Below are positions 1-36,759 of a stretch of DNA of 64,000 nt, piece by piece. The position numbers were made by a program, and so were the translations under genes. The first letter of the stretch is position 1. The number at the start of each line of letters is the position of its first letter. Source of the DNA: Saccopteryx bilineata (Eukaryota; Chordata; Mammalia; Chiroptera; Emballonuridae); the NCBI RefSeq assembly GCF_036850765.1, contig NC_089493.1:124688239-124752238 (forward strand). Reading direction: 5' to 3'. The notes under the pieces were generated by a model that was given only the letters and a program-made list of their open reading frames with translations, searched no databases and had not been told where the DNA came from.

Positions 1-26142
<26,142 letters not shown>

Positions 26143-26390
26143 GGCGAGGATGGCAGGGTCGCTATTGCAGTTGTCACCACTGACTGACTGCTTACCTCGA
26201 CGCCGCTACTCCACTGCGCAGGCGCACTCGCGAGCTCTACGGCCACAGAGAGGACCCAATATTCCATAAAGAGAACGTGTTTCCGTCGCTTTCCGGAAGA
26301 CCTTGGTTATCAAGTCGCCTGTCATCTGGATTTTCATTGTACCAGAACAATTTGAAATAGATTCAAGCTACTCTATTAAAACTGCATTCC

Positions 26391-26568
26391 GCCTTGGCTG
26401 GATGGCTTGGTTGGAGCTTTGGCCTGATACTCAAGGGTTGCCGGTTCCATCCCGGGCGGGGGCACATATGGGAACAGATGATGTTTCTGCCTGCCTGCCT
26501 GTCTGCCTCTCTCTCTCACTTTCCCCCTAACTCGCCCCACCGCAAATCAATAAATAAATTTTTTTAAA
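26391..26568 (+). mobile_element. VES-like tRNA-derived SINE
   Basis: Head CCTTGGCTGGATGGCTTGGT, box B-like GGTTCCATCCCGG, CTGCCTGCCTG body and an AATAAATAAATTTTT tail. It lies about 100 bases upstream of the NEMF CpG block. Confidence 0.75.
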
Positions 26569-26662
26569 AAGAAAAGAAACCTAAATTCCTTCCTGGAAAG
26601 CTTACAGATTAATCTAGTTACCTTGCCCCCTTGCATTTCGGGACTCAAACCAGCCTCTATAG

Positions 26663-27030
26663 TAAGGTGACTAACTTTTTTACAATAAAAGGGACAAAAA
26701 TAAATTGAAGAAAACAATATCGTAAATAAGAAACATTTTATTCATTGCAACAGTAATACAGTACAATATGATAAATGCATAATAAAAAATTTGTAATATT
26801 TTATATTGTAATTATGCTTACATGCCTGTTAATTTTTAATAATAATTGTAAGAAAAAAGTACTCATTTAGAAACAAATACGTCACATCACACGCAATGGA
26901 TCGACTGCATCGATGGAACACGGACATTTACAGATTAGTCTTCCAATATCAAAAAGGTCCTCCTTTGAGGGAGGACGGAACTTACAAAAGAAGGGCTGTC
27001 TTGCCTAAAGGAGGACAATTGGTCACCTTA
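26663..27030. mobile_element. Non-autonomous DNA transposon (TAAGGTGAC ends)
   Basis: The terminal inverted repeat TAAGGTGAC/GTCACCTTA encloses 368 AT-rich bases. The 7-base word TCTATAG is repeated directly at 26,656-26,662 and 27,031-27,037. Probably hAT-related; the family is not identified. Confidence 0.65.
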
Positions 27031-27335
27031 TCTATAGTGGCTCCTGCAGGTCGTAACTATTTAAGAGGGACGAACCTTTATTTCCCCAGATGTGCCCTAG
27101 GGTTCTGTGCATAAGACCAATGAATGGCTCCTAGTCTGAGGCGGATGTAAGGGCAGCACACTGGGGGGCGCTCTGGGCCTCGACTTCTGAAGGGCCCGGC
27201 AAAACCCCAACCTTACACTTTTTTCTGATGATACCAAGTTTGGTTTCATATGTGCAATTTTAACATTAATGATATATAATATTTTTTAATTATTCAAAAA
27301 TATGGTTAACATGTATTTTTATTTTCCCTGTCTCT

Positions 27336-27709
27336 TTTTTTTTTCTTTTTGTATTTTTCTGAAGCTGGAAATGGGGAAGCAGTCAGACAGACTCCCGCAT
27401 GCGCCTGACCGGGATCCACCGGGCATGCCCACCAAGGGGCGGTGCTCTGCCCATCTGGGGCGTCGCTCTGTTGCAACCAGAGCCATTTAGCGCCTGAGGC
27501 AGAGGCCACAGAGCCATCTTCAGCACCTGGGCCATCTTTGCTCCAATGGTGCCTCGGCTGCGGGAGGGGAAGAGAGAGACAGAGAAGAAGGAGAGGGGGA
27601 GGGGTGGAGAAGCAGATGGGCGCTTTTCCTGTGTGCCCTGGCTGGGAATCGAACCCGGGACTCCTGCATGCCAGGCCGATGCTCTACCACTGAGCCAACC
27701 GGCCAGGGC
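27336..27709 (-). mobile_element. Bat tRNA-derived SINE (family A), first of a tandem pair
   Basis: Reverse-oriented full copy with the head GAGCCAACCGGCCAGGGC. Target word TTCCCTGTCTCT at 27,324-27,335 and 27,710-27,721. Confidence 0.92.
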
Positions 27710-27721
27710 TTCCCTGTCTCT

Positions 27722-28083
27722 CTTTTTTTTTTTTAAATATTTATTTATTTATTTATTTACAGAGACAGAGAGTAAGTCAGAAAGAGGGATAGACAGGGAC
27801 AGACAGACAGGAACAGAGAGATGAGAAGCATCAATCATTAGTTTTTCATTGCTCATTGCAACACCTTAGTTGTTCATTGATTGCTTTCTCATATGTGCCT
27901 TGACCGCGGGCCTTCAGCAGACCGAGTAACCCCTTGGTGGAGCCAGCGACCTTGGGTTCACACTGGTGGGCTTTTCCTCAAAGGAGATGAGCCCGCACTC
28001 AAGCTGGCAACCTCTGGGTCTCGAACCTGGGTCCTCTGCATCCCAGTCCAACGCTCTATCCACTGCGCCACTGCCTGGTCAGG
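27722..28083 (-). mobile_element. Bat tRNA-derived SINE (family B), second of a tandem pair
   Basis: Reverse-oriented, with TATTTATTTATTTATTTACA then ACAGAGAGTAAGTCAG, ending CTGCCTGGTCAGG. It is closed by another copy of the target word (CCCTGTCTCTCTTTTTTTT from 28,084). Confidence 0.9.
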
Positions 28084-28149
28084 CCCTGTCTCTCTTTTTT
28101 TTAAGGGGTCCAATATTTTCTTCTGTGCCCAGGGCCTCAACCAACCTTA

Positions 28150-28880
28150 ATCCACCTCTGCTTCTACTATGAAACACAGTATGGAGTTTACTCAAAAAAT
28201 TAAAATGGATCTGCCTTTTGACCTAGGGATTCCACTTTTGGGAATATATGCTAAGAATCCAGAGACACTAATTCAAAAGAATACATGTACCCCTGTGTTC
28301 ATTGTAGCATTTTTTTACAATAGCCAAGAGCTGGAAACAGCTCAGTGTCCATCAGTAGATGAATGGATAAAAAAAACTGTGTTACATTTACACAACAGAA
28401 TACTACATGGACACAAAAAGAAGGAAATCTTGCCTTTTGCAAGCATGGATGGACATGAGGAGCCTTATGTTAAATGAAATAAGCCAGTCAGAGAAAGAAC
28501 TACCATATGATTTCACTTATATGTGGAACCTAATGAACAAATTAAGCTGATGTACAAAATAGATGCAGAGACATGGATACGTGGAACAGGCTGACAGCTG
28601 TCAAAGGGGAGGAGGCTTGGGAGACTGGATGATAGAGGGTGAAGGAATTAAGCCAAAACCCCAAACAAATGATATATACATATGACATGTAGATACAGAA
28701 GACAGTATGATGATAGCTAAAGGGAAAAGGAGGCAAGGGGGTAGGTGGAGGTGGGCAAAGGGGAAGAAATGTGGGGACAAAAGAAATTTTGCTTGGAGCA
28801 ATGGGCATACAATGCAGTATGCAGATTGTTTTATTGAGCTTCACACCTGGACCTGGACCCCAATAAATTCAATTAAAAAT
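28150..28880 (+). mobile_element. L1 3' end (ORF2 tail and 3' UTR)
   Basis: The plus strand reads the L1 ORF2 C-terminal region (DLPFDLGIPLLGIYAKNPET, then VDEWIKKTVLHLHNRILHGH) and a 3' UTR ending CAATAAATTCAATTAAAAA. The element is 5'-truncated and the frame is broken. Confidence 0.85.
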
Positions 28881-28884
28881 TTTA

Positions 28885-29560
28885 AGCATATATCCAGAAA
28901 AGGAATTGTTGTATCATATGGTAATCTTATTTTTTAATTTTTTGAGGAAGCACCATAGTGTTTTCTACATGGCTGTTCCAATGGTGCTTGTTTTCCAATT
29001 TCTCTACATCTTCACCAACACTTCCTAATTTCTGTTTTGTTTTGTTTTCTAAAATATTAGCCATCCTAATGAGTGTGAAGTAATATCTTTTTTGCGAGTA
29101 GGGGGTGAGAGGAGGGGAGATAGAGAGGCAGACTCCTGCCCGCACTCCTACTGGGATCCACTCAGCACCGCTGTCTTGGGCTGATGCTCAAGTACCAAGC
29201 TGTTTAGCACCTGAGGCTGATGCTCAGACCAACCAAGCTATCTTCAGTACCTGGGGCTGATGCTCAAACCAATTGAGCCACTGGCTGCAGGAAGAGAAGG
29301 AGAGAAGGGGGAGAGGAGTATGTGTGTGGGGGAAACAGAAGGTCTCTCCTGTGTGCCCTGTCCAGGAATCCAACCCAGGACATCCATATGCTGGGCCAAT
29401 GCTCTATCCACTGAGACACAGCCAAGGCCAAGTAATATTATAGTTTTGGTTTCTATTTTCCTAATGATCAGTGAAGTTGAGAATCTCTTCATGTGCATTT
29501 GACTATCATCTTGGAGGAATATTTAGTCAAGATCTTTGAAGCAGAAATTTCTAATTTTCC
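28885..29560 (-). mobile_element. L1 ORF2 fragment, opposite orientation
   Basis: Reverse-oriented late-ORF2 sequence (TGTTCCAATGGTGC, CTAATGAGTGTGAAGTAATA, CTAATGATCAGTGAAGTTGA), matching 55,740-55,960 of the long L1 in arrangement. It is split by the SINE at 29,087-29,429 and abuts the plus-strand L1 3' end. Confidence 0.7.
29087..29429 (-). mobile_element. Old bat tRNA-derived SINE
   Basis: Reverse-oriented diverged unit (GGGATCCACTCAGCACC, then CCTGTCCAGGAATCCAACCC). The perfect 9-base target duplication AAGTAATAT is at 29,078-29,086 and 29,430-29,438, inside the L1 fragment. Confidence 0.85.
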
Positions 29561-29949
29561 CCATATATGCAGTGGTTTGGAATATCCTAGTCTTTAATTT
29601 CTGGATCCCAAAAAAGGAAAAGAAAAAAATTAAGGGATGGGGGAAAGTATGCCAGTCCTTATAAATCCCCTAGAAGTTAATTTAGCTGGAAGAGTCGGGG
29701 GTTTTCAACAATGGTTGGAAGTGCAACAAAAATGGTCATGTGCCTTTTTGTATGCACCTGTATGACCAGAGCAGCAATTTAAAAAACAGGGTTCTTTTTT
29801 GCCTAGCCTGGCTCCCATAAATTGTGTGCAAGCTGCTCCAGAAACAGCTATACATCTGTCTGTCACATAACTAGGGGTTGGGGATGGGTAGCTGCTAATG
29901 TGCTAAGAGCTGAAATTTAGAAAGACTAACCACAGTTGGTACATACTGT

Positions 29950-30250
29950 CTTAGTACCTTCAGGCTGCTATAACAGAAGTAACATAGACTGGAGACTGAG
30001 AAGTCTAAAGTCTTGACTTCTCATATCTGGTGAAGGCCTGCTTTCTGGTTCATAAAAAGCTGTCTTCTCAGTATGTCTCTTCATGATGGAAGGGGCAAGG
30101 GAGCTCTCTGGGGTGTCTAATCCCATTCATGAGAACTTCACTTTCTTGACTTAAGCACCTCATAAAGGCCCCACTTCTAAATACTATCACATTGGAGATT
30201 AAGTTTCAACAAATAAATTTTAGGGAACACAAACATTTAGTCTATAGTAT
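29950..30250. repeat. Ancient mammalian interspersed repeat, family not assigned
   Basis: CAGGCTGCTATAACAGAAGTA, GGTGAAGGCCTGCTTTCTGG and AGGCCCCACTTCTAAATACT resemble a widespread mammalian repeat. I cannot name it with certainty. Confidence 0.4.
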
Positions 30251-30573
30251 ATATAATAAATAACACAAACAATAGGCAAATTTAAGCAAAATTTTTAAAA
30301 AGAAAGCAATGATTTTGAATTAAGGTGTAAACAAAGTAGAATTAAAAGCAAAAGGTATTGTTTTGGAGAGACAGGGTATTATTTTCAAATCAATGATGTG
30401 TGTACTCTAAAGATAAAAGAGTTGTAAACCTTAATGTGAACATTTATACACTTTTGAGCGGGTGAGAACCCTTCAAAGCAAAACACCAAAAGCAAAAACC
30501 ATAAAAGATGAGACTAACAGATTTGAATGCATAAAACTTTAATGTCTCTGCATGTCAAAAATATTCCACCGTC

Positions 30574-30977
30574 GCCCTGGCCAGTTGGCTCAGCGGTAGA
30601 GCGTCGGCCTAGCGTGCGGAGGACCCGGGTTCGATTCCCGGCCAGGGCACATAGGAGAAGCGCCCATTTGCTTCTCCACCCCTCCGTCGCGCTTTCCTCT
30701 CTGTCTCTCTCTTCCCCTCCCGCAGCCAAGGCTCCATTGGAGCAAAGATGGCCCGGGCGCTGGGGATGGCTCTGTAGCCTCTGCCTCAGGTGCTAGAGTG
30801 GCTCTGGTCGCAATATGGCAACACCCAGGATGGGCAGAGCATCGCCCCCTGGTGGGCAGAGCGTCGCCCCTGGTGGGTGTGCCGGGTAGATCCCGGTCGG
30901 GCGCATGCGGGAGTCTGTCTGACTGTCTCTCTCTGTTTCCAGCTTCAGAAAAATGAAAAAAAAATTAAAAAAAAAAA
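30574..30977 (+). mobile_element. Young bat tRNA-derived SINE (family A)
   Basis: Well-preserved unit. The head GCCCTGGCCAGTTGGCTCAG and box B GGTTCGATTCCC are intact. The target repeat is ATTCCACCGTC at 30,563-30,573 against ATTCCACCATC at 30,978-30,988. Confidence 0.92.
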
Positions 30978-32326
30978 ATTCCACCATCAACATGATTAAA
31001 GGCTTAAAAAAATATAGACAGCCTCATGATACACTGAACTCCGTTCATGAATGGTGTAGGAAATGGTAAAGTATAACCAAGTATTTGGCAGGTGGTTGAA
31101 ATAGGTACTCTTCAGTAATACTGAGTAAATGCCAAACAAAGTGCATTTGTAACAATGGCCTTCTAAAAAGCAAGCATGAACTCAGCAGAGAGTTTTTGTT
31201 ATTGGGGATTTCAGACATTCAGGCAGGCAACAGAATTTAATATACATATTTAGCAGGGCATCACAAGAACCCTAAATCACATTTACATGGCTCATTTAAA
31301 AAATAATTGTTGCTCCCTTTCCCACAGGAGATTAGAAGCTCTACAAAGTCAATGACTTGCTCATATTATTATTTCTTCTTATCTATTGTAGTATCAACAT
31401 TGAATCTGGTAAATATTTGGCACTTAAACATTTTTTAAATGTATAGATGAATGGATAGATGACTGACTGAATGAATGGATAAATTGTTAAAAATATGGTT
31501 TAAAGACACACACACACACACAAACACACACACATAAGCATTGACTCTGAAAAAGCTTGTTCAATATGAAAAGTTTTTAAAATAGTACAAACATGTTAAA
31601 GAGGACAGTTTCTGACCTCAGAGTTTTTTCAGTTATAGACTAAACTTGACACTTCTCATGTATTTGTTTTATATTGCTACCATAATAAATTACTGCAAAT
31701 AGTGTGGCTTAAGCAACACCAAGTTTATTATCTGACTGTTACAAAAGCCAGGAAGTTCCAAGTGGGTCAGCAGGACTGCCTTCTTCTTGGACGCTGTAGG
31801 GGAGAAATGTTTCCTTGCCTTTTCCAGCTTCCAGAGGCTGTCTACATTTCTAGTTGGTGACTGCATGACTCCAATCCCTGTTTCCAGGACACATTTCCTT
31901 CTCTGATTCTGACCCTCTTACCTTAAGATAAGATAAGGTAATTAATTATATTAATTACCAACAATAGAATTGTTGTAATTATATTATTCCCACTGGGATA
32001 ATCCAGGATAATCTCCCCGTCTCAAGATCCTTAATTTACCGACCTCTGTAAACCCCTTTAATCATGTAAGGTAAGGTATCCTAGATTTGAGACATTAAGA
32101 CATGTACATCTTGGGGGGAGGGAGGCATTTTTCTGCTGAGCACACCTTAGGTCCACAAAGCTGAGCTGTCCCAAAGGTAGTGGAAATGACTCAAGGTGGG
32201 TTTGAGTCTAAGGGCTAAGAGAGGCAGCGACTCAAGAGCAGCCCTCACCTCCAGAGCCATCATTCTGGGCCAAATTCAGGGATTTGTTTAGTAAAAAATA
32301 TATAAGGTATGTCAAAAGTATTCTGC

Positions 32327-32329
<3 letters not shown>

Positions 32330-32379
<50 letters not shown>
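32330..32379. repeat. (TA)n microsatellite
   Basis: About 50 bases of uninterrupted TA dinucleotides. Confidence 0.98.
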
Positions 32380-32382
<3 letters not shown>

Positions 32383-32943
32383 GTGGCATGGGGTAAAGAT
32401 TAAAAAATGTAAAAAGCATCTCCACATATTTCTATTTAGTAAAAAAATACATAGATGAGAGGGGTGACTTTTATATTCTTGAAAAGTTGTTAAGAATTGT
32501 AGTAAGACTTCCTCGATGTAGTTGTAGAGGGCTGACCCAGAAGCAACCACAAGGAAGATATCTGTTCAATTCAAGGTGCGCTTTTAAAAAAATAGTTATG
32601 TTTGTTTAAATGGAATGAGTCTCCTCAAAAAAACAAAACAAAACAAAACAACACACTTGAATACAGTTAGCGTTATGAAAAGCTTACTACATTGTCCCCT
32701 TTTCTCTTCATTTTACAAGTAGTGAAAATCTGTGCTTGGAGTCTTTAAATTCCCAATAGATTATGTGATTAATGCCAAGACTGATATGAACGTGTGGTCA
32801 ATTTCCACTGCCCCTAAAATGCCTGAATTTAAGAAGAACCTTCTAAGATAGTTCTTTCATAAAGATGGAATTACAATCACAAACCACCAAGAACTAACAA
32901 TTTGGAAAATTCTCTTCCTTTACATATTATTCGCCTGTTTCTT

Positions 32944-32944
<1 letters not shown>

Positions 32945-32995
<51 letters not shown>
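32945..32995. repeat. (GA)n microsatellite
   Basis: About 50 bases of uninterrupted GA dinucleotides. Confidence 0.98.
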
Positions 32996-32997
<2 letters not shown>

Positions 32998-33711
32998 CGG
33001 ACACATTACTTGCTCATTATAGCTCAGAAAAAGGCAATGAGGATTCACTCACATCAACACTGGATTCAAAACCCAACCCCACCAGGTGCTACCAGCTCCG
33101 CGCTTCAATTCCATCTTTTAAATTAGTTGTTGGTAAGCAAAGAGATAAGGGCGATGCATTCTGCCACACTAACCCCTCACCTCTGCTATCACAGGGTCTC
33201 CTGGCTTCCCTTAAATTGTTTTTTCTTCCTCCACGTAGGGTCCCGTCGGAAGGTCAGCACCATTGCAGACGGGTAGAATTGAAGGATTCAGGAGAAGCAC
33301 TTGCTTAGATCTTGACGTCTGCAACACTTAAAACAAAAATATTGGCTTGCCAGTGGTGAAAGAAGGTGACATCCTGTGGCAGGAGATGGGGAGGGCAGGT
33401 CCGGTCGGGTTACGGACCAGCAAACTAGACCGCTGCAGGAAGGATTTGGGACTTCTGGTGTCCGAAACGCAGTTTGGCATTGTTGGCGTCGGCCTTTTCT
33501 CCTACAGGTTGTGAGCACACGAGCATCCCCTGTTGACTCAGATGGTGATAACAGTTTTTCGCAGAGACTTTCGATGACGGTCCAGTAGGGGTCAGTGACG
33601 AGGTGGCTGAGACTACCTGAGTATTCTGTACCCCATAAGATTTAACCGTAAAGGAGAAATAAAATATGAGAATATGTATAGTGGGAAGATGAGTCAGGCA
33701 GGGAAGGAGGC

Positions 33712-33715
33712 AAAA
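33712..33715 (-). terminator. RNA polymerase III terminator of 7SL
   Basis: On the minus strand the transcript end reads GTCTCTTTTG. The T4 run is a standard polymerase III stop. Confidence 0.85.
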
Positions 33716-34013
33716 GAGACGGGGTCTCGCTATGTTACCCAGGCTGGAGTGCAGTGGCTATTCACAGGCGCGATCCCACTACTGATCAGCACGGGAGTTT
33801 TGACCTGCTCCGTTTCCGACCTGGGCCGGTTCACCCCTCTTTAGGCAACCTGGTGGTCCCCCGCTCCCGGGAGGTCACCATATTGATGCCGAACTTAGTG
33901 CGGACACCCGATCGGCATAGCGCACTACAGCCCAGAACTCCTGGGCTCAAGCGATCCTCCCGCCTCAGCCTCCCGAGTAGCTGGGACTACAGGCGCGCGC
34001 CACCACGCCCGGC
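33715..34013 (-). ncRNA. RN7SL: 7SL RNA (signal recognition particle RNA) gene
   Basis: 7SL RNA is the scaffold of the signal recognition particle and is made by RNA polymerase III. Read on the minus strand, the 299 bases run from GCCGGGCGTGGTGGCGCGCG to ...GACCCCGTCTCT and include both the 5' and 3' Alu-domain parts. The complete S domain is also present (CCGATCGGGTGTCCGCACTA, CGGCATCAATATGGTGACCT, CCGTGCTGATCAGTAGTGGG). Alu-type repeats lack this central part. From memory the sequence differs from human 7SL at only a handful of bases, with no deletion or A-tail, so it looks like a true gene and not a retrocopy. It sits upstream of NEMF, as human RN7SL genes do. Confidence 0.95.
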
Positions 34014-34055
34014 GATAGGGTATAGCGCCAGACTGCCTTAGAGGCTGAGCTCCGG

Positions 34056-34063
34056 TGACGTCA
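34056..34063 (-). promoter_or_regulatory. CRE/ATF element of the 7SL promoter
   Basis: The palindrome TGACGTCA lies 43-50 bases upstream of the 7SL start. Functional 7SL genes are known to need an ATF/CREB-type site at about this distance, whereas retrocopies lack it. Confidence 0.85.
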
Positions 34064-34141
34064 CCCGGGGCGGAGCGAGGCCTGGGGTGCCTGGGGAAAT
34101 GCACACGCCCAGCAGGAGGCCGGCTGCAGTCTGCGTCCTTG

Positions 34142-34149
34142 TGACGTCA
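34142..34149 (-). promoter_or_regulatory. Second TGACGTCA element
   Basis: A second perfect CRE palindrome lies about 130 bases upstream of the 7SL start, in the same GC-rich upstream block. Confidence 0.6.
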
Positions 34150-34421
34150 TCGGAGCGGGGCGGATTCGGGGAGGCGCAACGCTGTTCTGTTTCTGCTTTA
34201 TTTCCTAGTCGTTTACCCTGAACTAGGGTTGGTGTGCGCTAAATGCGCGTATTGGGTGTCCCGACATACACCGACCGTAGACGGAAACGCAATAACCTGG
34301 TCCTTCAGCATAGACTGCCTTCAACAGACTTGAAACACGTGCTGCTTCCTTTTTTTGGGGGGGCGCTTTATTTAGGAGGGAACATCTGTCTGTAAATCCC
34401 ATTGTCACCAGCAAGCATTTA

Positions 34422-34746
34422 CAGGGGTCTCCAAACTACAGCCCGCGGGGGGCATGCGGGCCCCCTGAGGCCATTTATCCGCCCCGCAGCACTTCCGGAA
34501 GGGGCACCTCTTTCATTAGTGGTCAGTGAAAGAAGCACAGGATGCATCCTGGAGTACTGTATGTGGCCGCAGGGCAAAGCACCGGGTCGCTCACATACAG
34601 TACTACTTCCGTTTTGTTTTTTACTTTAAAATAAGATATGTGCAGTGTGCATAGGGATTTGTTCATAGTTATTTTTACAGTCCGGCCCTCCAACTGTCTG
34701 AGGGACAGTGAACTGGTCCCCTGTGTAAAAAGTTTGGGGACCCCTG
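34422..34746. mobile_element. Non-autonomous hAT transposon (CAGGGGTC type)
   Basis: Ends CAGGGGTCTCCAAACT and AGTTTGGGGACCCCTG. The terminal parts match the 1,299-1,662 element, but the core (about 34,535-34,605) is unrelated. No clean 8-base duplication is left. Confidence 0.8.
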
Positions 34747-34749
34747 ATT

Positions 34750-35812
34750 TAGGAGATGCCTTGGCTGTATGAAGGAGTATAGCCCATGTAGTGGGGGTCG
34801 GGGGTCCACAGAACGACTTGGAGACCAGCTCAGTGTCCACTTTTGGAAAGAAGAGAGCCGTCTGCTTTCGTCGCCCTGGCGCGTTTGTTGCTGTTATTGT
34901 TGGAGTAAAATCTAGCATCAGGATAGACTGGTGCAAGAATTAGGGTTTGGCAGTGGTTCTCTATCAGCAATCTTTCCTGCCCGCCTTGCTCCTAGAAATG
35001 AATGCAAACTTCCCATGTCACGTCCTCCTTTGTAGTAGGTAAGTTTTGCTCCCTTCATACATAAATTAAAGTTGAAAAAATCTTTCAACTCCTTGTTACT
35101 CTCCCTTCTCTAGTTTATCTTTACATCTTCAAGGAAGGGCAGCTCTCTTTTATCCCTTGTCATCTCAAACCCACTAGGTCAAAATTTCTCCATCAATCAT
35201 TTCCCTCTCTCTCCTTCCCCTTCTTCCCTCCCTCCCTCTCTCCCCCTCACTCCTTCCTTACCTCCCCCTCTGTCCCTCTGTTTGTAATTCCCTCTTAAAC
35301 CTCCGTTCTCTTGCCACACTCTTCGTGAGTGGTCTCATCAACTCTGAAGGCTCTCTAATCTATAGCTCTGACCTGATACTTTTCCCAGAGCTCCAGATCC
35401 AAAATTTTAGCTGCCTACTGAATGTAACTTTGAAATTATTCAAAACTTCAAATTCAACAGGTGCAAGCAAAACTGTATTTTCACTCTCTGCCCAGATATT
35501 CATTTGGTTACTTCAGAACTCTCTGAATCATTATTGACCACAGTTTCATTCATCTAAGCCAAATGTTTATTTCTTGCCTACCCAACACCAGGCACTGTGT
35601 TAAGTAGGCAATAAAGATGTGGCGATGAAGAAGAGATGTATGTAGAAAAACAAAACAAAAATTTGTGATGACAACTTGTGGTAAGTGTCACAAAGGAAAC
35701 AGTTCTGGAATAGAAACGACGGTGGCAAGGGGTGGGGTGGGGGGAGACCATCTTTAGATAAGATGTCTTTGAGGAGATGTCATTTAAACTGGGGTCTCAA
35801 GAACAAGACACC
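34750..35812. other. Intergenic DNA
   Basis: A CT-rich low-complexity patch lies at about 35,195-35,285. The rest shows no recognised gene. Confidence 0.5.
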
Positions 35813-36180
35813 CATTAGAGCAGTGGTTTTCAACCTTTTAATACTTGGGGAACGATGATTTAGGTGCCAGAAATGGAAGTACATAATGAATAAAATTTTA
35901 TCTTGCTGCGTGTAACAGTGCAAAATGATACAAGTAGGTGCTTGATTTCCCAACTCAACATGTCGATGTATTGGATACCAGGTAAGTTTGTCTGAATGCT
36001 TTTGGTCTATTGTGCATAATTTGTAAATTCTCTGCACAGTGCAAAAGGTTGCTTCAACAAGAGTACAAGTTCCAAAGGTATCTAAGACAACTTCAATAGT
36101 ATTTTTATCGATGATACGGGCTGGTGAGTGGCAACCACCCTGAGTATAAGCAACTTCAACTAAGATCATTGGGTTTATAG

Positions 36181-36478
36181 CAGTGGTCCCCAACCCCCAG
36201 GCCGCGGACTGGTACTGGTCCATGGGCCATTTGGTACCGGCCCACAGAGAAAGAATAAATAACTTACATTATTTCCATTTTACTTATATTTAAGTCTGAA
36301 CAATGTTTTATTTTTTAAAAAATGACCAGATTCCCTCTGTTACATCCGTCTAAGACTCACTCTTGATGCTGGTCTTGGTCACGTGATACATTTATCCGTC
36401 CCACCCTAAAGGGCGGTCTGTGAAAATATTTTCTGACATTAAACCGGTCCGTGGCTCAAAAAAGGTTGGGGACCACTG
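36181..36478. mobile_element. Non-autonomous hAT transposon nested in another
   Basis: Ends CAGTGGTCCCCAACC and GGTTGGGGACCACTG are perfect inverted repeats. The flanks GTTTATAG and GTCTATAC are an aged target duplication. The sibling of the host element reads GTCTATAA here without insertion. Confidence 0.88.
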
Positions 36479-36586
36479 GTCTATACTATATTCTTAATAC
36501 AACATTAGGGTGGTTAACTCTTTAGTGAACCAGCACACAATTTCTGGAGGATCAGCACTGGTCTGTGGACTGGTGGTTGAAAAAGA

Positions 36587-36738
36587 CTGGCCAGATAGCT
36601 CAGTTGTTTAAGAGCTTCATCCTGAATGAACACAGAGGCTGCCGATTCGATCCCTGGTCAGGGCACAGGTTGATGTTCTTGTCTCTTTCTATCCCTGCCT
36701 CTCTCACTAAAATCAATCAATAAAAAATTAATTAAAAA
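36587..36738 (+). mobile_element. Short VES-like tRNA-derived SINE
   Basis: Head CTGGCCAGATAGCTCAGTTG, box B GATTCGATCCC, a short CT body and tail AATCAATCAATAAAAAATTA. It is inserted close to the right end of the outer hAT. Confidence 0.8.
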
Positions 36739-36759
36739 ACAATAACACTGCATTAGAGT

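Larger units (their letters stand above)
30990..33700. other. Intergenic DNA between a SINE and the 7SL gene
   Basis: An old interspersed repeat lies at about 31,660-32,080 (GTTTTATATTGCTACCATAA). There are also simple repeats: (CA)n at 31,507-31,532, (TA)n at 32,330-32,379 and (GA)n at 32,945-32,995. I see no gene. Confidence 0.55.
35821..36750. mobile_element. hAT transposon (GGTTTTCAACC type) with two internal insertions
   Basis: Begins CAGTGGTTTTCAACC and ends at AATAACACTG. A perfect 8-base target duplication CATTAGAG at 35,813-35,820 and 36,751-36,758 defines the borders. Another hAT (36,181-36,478) and a short SINE near the right end lie inside. The sibling at 19,378-19,579 has neither. 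Confidence 0.85.
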
